15,078 bases of DNA. It comes from Verrucomicrobiales bacterium (GTDB lineage: Bacteria; Verrucomicrobiota; Verrucomicrobiia; Verrucomicrobiales; DEV007). The notes beneath the pieces were generated by a model. The model did not search any database. It was not told the origin of the DNA and worked only from the letters and a program-made list of their open reading frames with translations. Where the stretch lies: NCBI GenBank assembly GCA_007123695.1, contig SLGN01000690.1, positions 1-15,078 on the forward strand. Direction: 5' to 3'. The translations under genes and the position numbers were made by a program. This document shows, one piece after another, positions 1-6,813 of the stretch. Numbering within the stretch: the first letter of the stretch is position 1; each line of letters begins with the position of its first letter.

Positions 1-1551
1 CTGCCGACGGGGGCGTTCTTCGATTCTTTCCAAGCCAGCGTCACCTCGCCGCCCGAGGCCGTCGCTGCGACGGTCTCGCTGGTCGGGCCTGCGGGCGGGG
101 CGGTGCTGCTCGACGACCTGCACTTCGCGACCGGCGGCGACGGAGATCCGCCGGGCGGACCTCTCACGGAAAACGGCGACTTCGAGCGCGGGCTGCTCTA
201 CTGGTACCCAGTCAACGACGTCACCGTGTCGTCGGCGGCGCAGTCGGGTCAGGGCGCCGCGAGGGTCGGGCCGGAATCCTCGGTCATCTTCGCCCGGTCG
301 ATCCTGCCGGGAACGCGGGTGGTCCTGACCGGGGCCTACTTCACCGAGGGCGATCCGACCGCGGCGGAGGCGGGCCTTTCCTTCTGGAGCCCCGAGGCCG
401 ACCTCGTCAAGGAGCGCAAGGTGGCGCTCTCGCCCTCTCCCGGCTACCGCGACTTCTTCTTCTTCGCCGACGTTCCCGACGGCGTGCGCCACATCACCGT
501 GTGGGTCCGCAACGGCGCGGGCGGCTCGGTGACCATCGACGACATCGGCCTCGTCTACGTGCCCGACGATCCCCCGGTCGCGCCGCCGCATCCCGACACC
601 GGCTTCGAAGGCGGCGACCTCGCCCCGTGGAGCGCGGCGGGGACCGTCGACATCGTGGGAGGGGCCCGCTCGGGCGCCCATGCCGCCCGCGTCGGCGCGG
701 GCTCGGGCATCGCCGCGAGCCGCCCGGCCACGGCCGGATCCAGCTACCGCTTCGCCGGTTTCTACCGCACCGCCGGAGGGCGGGGACTGCGCGAGGCGGG
801 ACTCCTCTTCCGCGACCGCAACGGCGTCGAACTCGGCGGTGCCGCGACGGTGCTTGATCCTTCGGGAGCCTATGCGCCCTTCGAGGTCTTCGCCACGGCT
901 CCCGCCGCTACGGCCTCCGTCTCGGCCTGGCTCTACAACGGCGACACCGGCGCGCTGCTCGTCGATGATCTCTCCCTGACCCGCATCGGCGGGCCGGGGC
1001 CGGGGGGCGAGGGAGCGGAGGGGCTCACCTCCGCCGCACACGTCGTCCTCGCGGGCCATCGCACGCGGGCCCGCCTGGAGTCGCGCGATCCCCGCGTCTT
1101 TACCCATCCGGCCGACAACCGGGTCCAGCCCGACCTCGCCATCCGGGCCCCCCGACGCGGCTATCGCGGCGTCGGGATCGTCGATCCGACCGGGCGCCGC
1201 CAGACGGTCGTGGCGCGGGCGCCCCGGCGTGCGCGGCGCGTCGATTACGGCATCTTCTGGCAGAACATGGCGGAAAGGCGCGACGACGCCTCGACCCTGA
1301 GCGGCACCCGCGGCAACCGGCGCCACCCTATCGTCTATTTCGAAACCTGGCCGAATCGTGGCAACCGGACCGGTCTCATCGTCACGGGCCGCTACCGCAC
1401 GCCCGAGGTGGAGCCGGGCGGAACGGCGATCTACGAGGTGCGTCTCCGCATCCGGAACCCGCGGCAGCGGGCTCGCTACAACGGCACGATGGTGGCGCGT
1501 TCTGTGCTCGCCCCCGGCGCCGTGGACCGGGTGAGAATGCGGTTGCGGTAG
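1..1551 (+). CDS. Modular secreted/surface protein with CBM-like repeats, 5' end missing
   Basis: The reading frame is open from base 1, so the gene starts outside the window; 516 residues are visible. The GTG at 103 is internal, because the codons before it encode the end of a domain that matches the later repeats. At least three similar beta-rich modules follow one another: the end of one (visible residues 1-43), a second (about 55-187) and a third (about 199-329). Each complete module opens with NGDFERG or DTGFEGG, continues with S-G-(Q/A)-(G/H)-A-A-R-V-G, and closes with a V-x-I-D-D or L-L-V-D-D-L strand. This pattern is typical of CenC-type carbohydrate-binding jelly-roll modules. A Gly-rich linker leads to a different C-terminal domain (about 346-516) with PDLAI and DPTGRRQT near its start; it has 37 Arg and no Lys in 171 residues. 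I infer an exported glycan-binding or cell-surface role. No catalytic domain is visible, and the ligand is unknown. Confidence 0.75.
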   Translation: MPTGAFFDSFQASVTSPPEAVAATVSLVGPAGGAVLLDDLHFATGGDGDPPGGPLTENGDFERGLLYWYPVNDVTVSSAAQSGQGAARVGPESSVIFARSILPGTRVVLTGAYFTEGDPTAAEAGLSFWSPEADLVKERKVALSPSPGYRDFFFFADVPDGVRHITVWVRNGAGGSVTIDDIGLVYVPDDPPVAPPHPDTGFEGGDLAPWSAAGTVDIVGGARSGAHAARVGAGSGIAASRPATAGSSYRFAGFYRTAGGRGLREAGLLFRDRNGVELGGAATVLDPSGAYAPFEVFATAPAATASVSAWLYNGDTGALLVDDLSLTRIGGPGPGGEGAEGLTSAAHVVLAGHRTRARLESRDPRVFTHPADNRVQPDLAIRAPRRGYRGVGIVDPTGRRQTVVARAPRRARRVDYGIFWQNMAERRDDASTLSGTRGNRRHPIVYFETWPNRGNRTGLIVTGRYRTPEVEPGGTAIYEVRLRIRNPRQRARYNGTMVARSVLAPGAVDRVRMRLR

Positions 1552-1571
1552 GAGATGCAACAAGGTATGCG
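1543..1571 (+). promoter_or_regulatory. Weak candidate promoter for gdhA
   Basis: TTGCGG (1543-1548) and TATGCG (1566-1571) are 17 bp apart, the ideal spacing for a housekeeping sigma factor. Each hexamer keeps only the three most conserved bases at its start. It overlaps the stop codon of the upstream gene and would give a leader of about 100 nt. It is a pattern match only; gdhA could equally be read through from upstream. Confidence 0.2.
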
Positions 1572-1638
1572 GTAGGTCAAAACGGAGGAATTCCGAACGA
1601 AGCGGGCGTTTGTCGGTCCAATCGGGGCGGCTTTCCCC

Positions 1639-1664
1639 GCGCCATCGCGCCATCCTGCGCCATC
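1639..1664 (+). repeat. Triple GCGCCATC octamer in the gdhA leader
   Basis: GCGCCATC occurs at 1639-1646, 1647-1654 and 1657-1664: two copies directly abutting and a third after a CT spacer. The array ends 15 bp before the gdhA ATG. Just upstream, CGGGG (1623-1627) and CCCCG (1635-1639) could form a 5-bp stem. No regulator is known to me for this repeat. It could be an operator, a translation-related element or a local slippage product. Confidence 0.6.
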
Positions 1665-1679
1665 GACTCACCCATCCCC

Positions 1680-2924
1680 ATGAGCCCCAAGACCAGCGCC
1701 TACCAGATCATCCGCCAGAATTTCGAAGACGCCGTCGCCCTTCTCGGCTACAGCGAGGAGACCGCCCGCATCCTCCATCTGCCCTTCCGCGAGATGCAGA
1801 CGAACTACCCCGTGCGCATGGACGACGGGAGCCGCCGCGTCTTCACCGGCTACCGTGTCCAGCACAACGGAGCGCGGGGGCCCTTCAAGGGCGGCATCCG
1901 TTTCAGCCCCCTCGTCGATCTCGACGAGGTGCGGGCCCTCGCCGAAGCGATGTCGTGGAAGACCGCGATCGTGAACTTGCCCTACGGCGGAGGAAAGGGC
2001 GGCGTGACCTGCGATCCCCGCACGCTCTCGCCGCTCGAGCTGGAGGCGGTGTCGCGCGGCTTCGCCTCGCGCATGCACGCGATCCTCGGTCCCCATCGCG
2101 ACGTACCCGGCCCCGACATGGGCACCAACGCCCAGGTGGCCGCATGGATGATGGACGAATACAGCCGGCGCTACGGCTACTCTCCCGCCGTGATCACCGG
2201 CAAGCCCGTCGAGATGGGCGGTTCGCTCGGACGCGAGGCCGCGACCGGACGCGGTGTCATGATCGTGGCCAAAGCCGCCTTCGAAACGGCGGGTCGGTCC
2301 TTGCAGGGCGTCCGCTTCATCGTGCAGGGCTTCGGCAACGTGGGCAGCAACGCGGCCCGTCTTCTGGAGGCCGAGGGAGCGGTGCTGGTCGGCGTCGCCG
2401 ACATCGACGGCGCCATCTACAGCGAAAACGGATTCTCGGTCGAATCGGTCGTCTCGCACCTCGGCGCGACCCGGTCGCTCCAGGGCTATCCCGAGGCCGA
2501 CCTCGTCCCGGTCGATGAATTGCTCGCCAAGCCCTGCGACCTGCTCGTGCCGGCCGCGATCGAGGGCGTTCTGACGGGCGAAAACGCCGGCTCGGTGCAG
2601 GCGGAGTTCATCGTCGAGGGGGCCAACCTGCCGACCACGCCCGAGGCCGACGCGGTCTTCGAATCCCGCGGCGTCACCGTCGTGCCCGACATCCTCGCCA
2701 ACGCGGGCGGGGTCACCGTCTCCTATTTCGAGTGGGTGCAGAACCTCAAGCAGCTCTTCTGGAAGGAGGAGGAGGTCAACGAGCGGCTCGCCGAAAAGCT
2801 CCTCGGGGCCTACCGCGACGTCCACGAGCTGCACCTGAAACACCGCGTCTCCCTCCGCAAGGCCGCCTACATGCTGGGCGTCTCGCGGGTGAAGCGGGCC
2901 GAGGAGCTGCGGGGAGGCCTGTAG
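1680..2924 (+). CDS. gdhA: Glutamate dehydrogenase, hexameric Glu/Leu/Phe/Val family
   Basis: Catalyses the reversible oxidative deamination of L-glutamate to 2-oxoglutarate and ammonium in the cytoplasm, linking nitrogen and carbon metabolism. The 414 residues match the usual length of the short hexameric class. The substrate site is intact: K70 in GPFKGGIRFSP, K94 in MSWKTAI, catalytic K106 in GGGKGG, D146 in VPGPDMGTN and S348 in NAGGVTVSYFEW. Their spacing equals that of K89, K113, K125, D165 and S380 in the Clostridium symbiosum enzyme as I recall it. The Rossmann fold carries GFGNVG (217-222) followed by ADIDGAIY, whose acidic residues at the strand end favour NAD over NADP, though not decisively. 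The ATG at 1680 gives the family's normal N-terminus (SAYQIIRQNFEDA). No Shine-Dalgarno precedes it; the 20 bases before the ATG are pyrimidine-rich. The gene appears to stand alone, converging with the HTTM gene. A relative acting on branched-chain amino acids cannot be fully excluded, but the GDH-type signatures make glutamate most likely. Confidence 0.95.
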   Translation: MSPKTSAYQIIRQNFEDAVALLGYSEETARILHLPFREMQTNYPVRMDDGSRRVFTGYRVQHNGARGPFKGGIRFSPLVDLDEVRALAEAMSWKTAIVNLPYGGGKGGVTCDPRTLSPLELEAVSRGFASRMHAILGPHRDVPGPDMGTNAQVAAWMMDEYSRRYGYSPAVITGKPVEMGGSLGREAATGRGVMIVAKAAFETAGRSLQGVRFIVQGFGNVGSNAARLLEAEGAVLVGVADIDGAIYSENGFSVESVVSHLGATRSLQGYPEADLVPVDELLAKPCDLLVPAAIEGVLTGENAGSVQAEFIVEGANLPTTPEADAVFESRGVTVVPDILANAGGVTVSYFEWVQNLKQLFWKEEEVNERLAEKLLGAYRDVHELHLKHRVSLRKAAYMLGVSRVKRAEELRGGL

Positions 2925-2949
2925 CGACGGGCGCGAAGGCCAAGGCCGT

Positions 2950-4611
2950 TCAATGGGTGCAGCGCATCGGGCCCTCGAGGGTCTCGAGGCGGCGCAGCCA
3001 GATCAGCTTGCGTCCGAGGTAGCCCGGAGGAACGAAGGCCTCGGGGTCGCCGAAGACCTCTCCATCGCGCCGCCCCAGCGTGGCCTCCTCGCCGCCGCGC
3101 CGGTAGGTGACCTCGAAGTCGCCTTCCGTTTCGCCGAGGAGACGGCGGAATTCGAACCACGCGAGGACGCTGTTTCCAGGGTGGGCGAACTGGGCGATGC
3201 CGCGGGGGCGCTGGTCGGGATCGAGAAGGCTCGGCACGGAGTCGAGGACCTCGACGAAGTCGCTTTGCAGGTCGAAGAGATCGATCCGCTTGAGGAAAAG
3301 ATGGTTGCCCGCGCCCTCGGACCGAAGGTTGCTGTACATCGAGAACGAGGTCTGGGTGCGCCCGCCGAGCCAGGGCCAGAGCCCGTTGAGGAGCACCACC
3401 GCGAACCCCGCCCAGGCGGGCGTGGCGACGGCGTGGCCTGCGAGCGGCTCGCTCTTTCTTCCCGCCCGCCAGCCCGCGACGAGATAGCAGCCGCCGAGCC
3501 AGCATCCCCACGCGAAGAAGGAGAAAAAGCCGATCCGGTTGGCGATGCCGAAGACCTCGTAGCTGCGTCCGATGGCCAGGTATAGAGAGCCCTGGGCCAC
3601 GAGGGTGCCGAAGAAAACCGCGACGATCGAGCGGCGGGCGAGGGCGCGGCCCTTCTCCATGTCCCCGCGACCGAGTCGGCGAAGCTGTGCGTCCCACAGC
3701 GCCTGGAGCTGGCGTCCCCAGTTCGGCGGCAGGAAGAAGAGCAGCAGCGCGAGGATGAGCGAGGTGAAGCTGTAGATCCCCGCCGCAGGGTGGATCGAGA
3801 GCCAGAGGTGGAAGAACACGGCGGCGGCGAATCCCGCGTAGCGGGTGCGGCGGAAGCAGAGGAGCAGGGGGATGCCGAGTTCGAAGGCGAGGGAGCCGGG
3901 AGCGGCGGCGGCGAGCGCCCACGGAGCGGTCGGAACGAGGCCTCCGAAGTAGGAGGCGATCTCGGTGTGGAGCTGCGCGGCGCAGGAGATCTCGGGATCG
4001 AAGTAGTCGCGGTTGAGCTTCTGCACCACGGCCCAGACGTACATCGCGACGACGCTCGCCCTCATCGGAGTGGCGACGCGGGCGAGGTAGGCCCCTCCGC
4101 CGCCGAGACTTGCGGGCGCATTGAGGAGCCGGGTCACGGCGACGATGAGGAAAAGGGTGGTGAGGGCACCGGCGAGGTAGCCTTGGGGGATGCCGGGAAC
4201 GAGGAGGTAGACCGCCTTCACCGCGACGGCGGCGAGGGCGAGAGGCAGGCGTGGCCCCCAGCTCGGGGCGAGTTTTCCGCCCTCGGCCCGGAGAGCCGCC
4301 GCGAGAGGTCCGGCGACGCCGAGGAGGAGAAGGAGGTGGAGCATGCCCTCGTAGAGGATGTGGTTGGGAACGAAAGGCATCTTCTCCCAGAGGTGGACGA
4401 GCGAAGCGGCGGCGAGGAAGGCGAAGCGCAGGAGGCAGTCCGGACGGTGGACGAGGGCGACGGCGGCGAATACGAGCAGCCATCCCGGCCAGCTCTCGGT
4501 CCAGAAGGTGAAGGCGAGCTGGTGGACGAGAGTCGTCGCCGCCCAGACGAAGGCGAAGGTGGCGAAGGGGCGGTAGTCCTCGGCGGCGTCGTCCTCGGGT
4601 TCGGTCTTCAT
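2950..4611 (-). CDS. HTTM-family polytopic membrane protein (gamma-carboxylase-like fold)
   Basis: A 553-residue membrane protein with roughly ten to twelve hydrophobic segments between residues 17 and 414, then a soluble C-terminal part of about 135 residues. The family hallmark KLN-R-D-Y-F-DPEISCA lies at 199-211. Other HTTM-like marks are FFHLWLSIHP (267-276) and TSFSMYSNLRSEG (421-433) at the start of the C-terminal part. HTTM domains are the membrane part shared with vitamin K-dependent gamma-glutamyl carboxylase. In bacteria most members have no known substrate, and nothing here proves carboxylase activity. The frame stays open upstream across the PBP gene, but that stretch is Arg-rich noise. 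The ATG at 4611 (MKTEPEDD) begins just before the first membrane helix and leaves a 23-bp gap to the PBP stop. There is no Shine-Dalgarno, only a C-rich leader. It is probably the last gene of a rapA-PBP-HTTM transcript. Confidence 0.85.
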   Translation of the reverse strand: MKTEPEDDAAEDYRPFATFAFVWAATTLVHQLAFTFWTESWPGWLLVFAAVALVHRPDCLLRFAFLAAASLVHLWEKMPFVPNHILYEGMLHLLLLLGVAGPLAAALRAEGGKLAPSWGPRLPLALAAVAVKAVYLLVPGIPQGYLAGALTTLFLIVAVTRLLNAPASLGGGGAYLARVATPMRASVVAMYVWAVVQKLNRDYFDPEISCAAQLHTEIASYFGGLVPTAPWALAAAAPGSLAFELGIPLLLCFRRTRYAGFAAAVFFHLWLSIHPAAGIYSFTSLILALLLFFLPPNWGRQLQALWDAQLRRLGRGDMEKGRALARRSIVAVFFGTLVAQGSLYLAIGRSYEVFGIANRIGFFSFFAWGCWLGGCYLVAGWRAGRKSEPLAGHAVATPAWAGFAVVLLNGLWPWLGGRTQTSFSMYSNLRSEGAGNHLFLKRIDLFDLQSDFVEVLDSVPSLLDPDQRPRGIAQFAHPGNSVLAWFEFRRLLGETEGDFEVTYRRGGEEATLGRRDGEVFGDPEAFVPPGYLGRKLIWLRRLETLEGPMRCTH

Positions 4612-4634
4612 GGGGGGCAGCGGTGGCGGCGGGA

Positions 4635-6767
4635 TCAATGCCCGCCGCAGAACTTGCGGGGGATGAGGTCGTAGGGAACCTCCTCGACGTAGACGGTGTC
4701 GAGGGCGGCGCAGACTTCGCCGGGCAGCAGTCCGGTGCTGCGGCAGAGCTCCATCGCGATGACTTCGCCGGGCTCGGGGAAGTCGCCGAACTCGTAGCCG
4801 ATGCCCTCGGCCTTGCTCATCAGCTCGTGCCACACGGGCACGGCGATGCGTCCGCCGTAGGCATCTTCGGTGATGCGGGCGGGCCGGTCGAGGCCGATCC
4901 AGACGCCGCAGGAAAGGCGGCTGGTGTAGCCGACGAACCAGGCGTCGCGGAAGTCGTTGGTCGTGCCGGTCTTGCCTCCGGCAGGGGCGGCGAAGCCGAG
5001 CTGGCGCAGCCCGGCGCCGGTGCCGCCGTCGGCGACGACCTTCTTCAGCACCTTCGAGGTCAGCCAGGCGGCGCCGGGGGAGAGCACGCGGTAGTTCTCG
5101 TCTTCGTGCTGGTAGAGCACCCGTCCGTCCCGGTCGGTGACCGATTCGAGGAAGAAGGGATGGTGGCGCACCCCGCCGGTGGCGAAGGCGCTGTAGGCGC
5201 TGGTGAGGTCGCGCACGTTGGCGCCGACGGTCCCGATGTAGAGGGGCGGCGCGGGGCTGGCCCGTTCCGTTTCGCCGAGACCGGCGTGCTGCATCATCGC
5301 GACGACGCGGTCGATTCCGGCCCACTCGCCGATCCGCACTGTCATGGTGTTGCGCGACTGGACGAGACCGGCCTCGACGGTGAGGAGTCCGCCGAAGACG
5401 CCGTCGGCGTTCTGCGGGCTCCAGCCGGTGCGGTCCCACGGGATCTCGCCGGGTTCGATGGCGGCGTCGCTCACGAGCATCCCGGGAAAGAGCCCGTGCT
5501 CGAAGGCGGCGCCGTAGACGAGGGGTTTGAAGACCGAGCCCATCGGCCGCTCCGCCCGGGTGGCACGGTTGAACTCGCTGTGGGCGAAGCTGCGGCCCCC
5601 GACGAGGGCGCGGATGGCCCCGGTGTAGTTTTCGAGCACGACGGACGCGCCCTGGAGGTAGGCGGGCTCGCCGGAGCGGTGCGCGGCGTAGCGCGGATGG
5701 GCGTATCCGGGGCGTTCCTCGATGGCGGAAAGCTGGCGGGCCATCGCTGCCTCGGCGGCCTCCTGGAGCCGCAGGTCGAAGGTCGTGCGGATGGAGAGCC
5801 CCCCGATCCCGACGTAGGAGGGCAGCAGCTCGCGCACCCGCTCCTCGACGAGGCGCAGGAGGTAGGTCGGTTCGGAGATCTTCGATTCCTGCCGCAGCAT
5901 GGCGAGCCAGCGTTCCTGCGGGAGCACGGCGGGGCGCTCTTCGGAGTAGGCGGCGGCTTCGGCGCGCGTGATCATCCCCTCGTCGGCCATGCGCCGCAGG
6001 GTGCCGCGCATTTCGCGCAGGGCCGCTTCGTAGTGGCGGAAGGGGGAGAACCCGTTCGGCGCCCGGATCACGCCGGCGAGCATTGCCGCCTCGGGCGGGG
6101 TGAGGTCGGCGGCGGGCTTGCCGAAATAGCCCTGCGCGGCCTGCTCGATCCCGTTCATCCCGGTGCCGAGGAAGACGCGGTTGATGTAGTGGGTCAGGAT
6201 CTCGTCCTTGCTGTAGCGTCTCTCGATGCGCCGGGCGATGGCCATCTCGAGGAGCTTGCGCTGCATGTTGCGCCCGGTCAGGCCGTAGGTCATGCGGGTG
6301 AGCTGCATCGTCAGGGTGCTGCCGCCCTGGATGGTTCGCTTCGCCCGCAGGTTCCGCACCCAGGCGCGGAGGACGCCGCGGCGGTCGATGCCGTTGTGCT
6401 TGCGGAAGCGCGAGTCCTCGCGGGCCACCAGAGCCTCGAGGAAATGGGGCGAAACCTGCTCCAGAGGCACGGCGCGGCCCACGTTTTCGCCGTGGAGATA
6501 GCCGACGAGCCCGCCGGCGGCGTCGCTGACGGTCGATGGCAGGGGCAGGCGCCCGACCGCGTCGAGGTCGTAGCGGGCCGCCTGCCGGTCGTATTGGAAG
6601 AGCACGAGGGCGGCGATGAGCAGCGCCCCGCAGGCGGCGCAGAGGGCGAGGACGACGGCGAAACGGACGAGGGGTCGGGAAAGCAGGCCGGGCCGCGCCT
6701 CCGCGGGCGCCGCGCTGCGGCGTTGTCGCCGGGTCCGTTTGCGCAGACCTTTGGCGGGACGGGTCAT
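4635..6767 (-). CDS. Class A penicillin-binding protein (peptidoglycan glycosyltransferase/transpeptidase)
   Basis: A bifunctional cell-wall synthase that polymerises lipid II into glycan strands and cross-links the peptides, anchored in the inner membrane with its catalytic part in the periplasm. Residues 1-28 are a very basic cytoplasmic tail, followed by one membrane helix (about 36-57). The GT51 domain has the catalytic Glu E117 in REDSRFRKHNGID, then QGGSTLTMQLTR (147-158) and RRYSKDEILTHYINRVFLG. The transpeptidase domain has all three active-site motifs: SVFK (S411-K414), SRN (471-473) and KTG (599-601). The C-terminus keeps the spaced cysteines C675, C686 and C707 with a final Cys-x-x-His, an arrangement I recall from PBP1A-type proteins. 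The 710 residues suit a compact PBP1-type enzyme. It does not assign to one E. coli paralogue, so no symbol is given. It lies 46 bp after rapA and 23 bp before the HTTM gene. The leader lacks a Shine-Dalgarno. Confidence 0.95.
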   Translation of the reverse strand: MTRPAKGLRKRTRRQRRSAAPAEARPGLLSRPLVRFAVVLALCAACGALLIAALVLFQYDRQAARYDLDAVGRLPLPSTVSDAAGGLVGYLHGENVGRAVPLEQVSPHFLEALVAREDSRFRKHNGIDRRGVLRAWVRNLRAKRTIQGGSTLTMQLTRMTYGLTGRNMQRKLLEMAIARRIERRYSKDEILTHYINRVFLGTGMNGIEQAAQGYFGKPAADLTPPEAAMLAGVIRAPNGFSPFRHYEAALREMRGTLRRMADEGMITRAEAAAYSEERPAVLPQERWLAMLRQESKISEPTYLLRLVEERVRELLPSYVGIGGLSIRTTFDLRLQEAAEAAMARQLSAIEERPGYAHPRYAAHRSGEPAYLQGASVVLENYTGAIRALVGGRSFAHSEFNRATRAERPMGSVFKPLVYGAAFEHGLFPGMLVSDAAIEPGEIPWDRTGWSPQNADGVFGGLLTVEAGLVQSRNTMTVRIGEWAGIDRVVAMMQHAGLGETERASPAPPLYIGTVGANVRDLTSAYSAFATGGVRHHPFFLESVTDRDGRVLYQHEDENYRVLSPGAAWLTSKVLKKVVADGGTGAGLRQLGFAAPAGGKTGTTNDFRDAWFVGYTSRLSCGVWIGLDRPARITEDAYGGRIAVPVWHELMSKAEGIGYEFGDFPEPGEVIAMELCRSTGLLPGEVCAALDTVYVEEVPYDLIPRKFCGGH

Positions 6768-6813
6768 TCGGATTCGGGGAGGGAGATGCGGGGCGCGTCC
6801 GCCGCGCCGGGTC

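Noticed and set aside
2925..2990. Terminator between the convergent gdhA and HTTM genes
   Set aside because: The 25-bp gap has no stem with a T-run. The nearest strong palindrome, CCCTCGAGGG at 2972-2981, lies inside the HTTM coding region and has no T-tract after it.
4612..5439. N-terminal extension of the HTTM gene into the PBP gene
   Set aside because: The extra 276 residues are Arg-rich and overlap the PBP coding sequence in another frame. MKTEP at 4611 gives a normal HTTM N-terminus.
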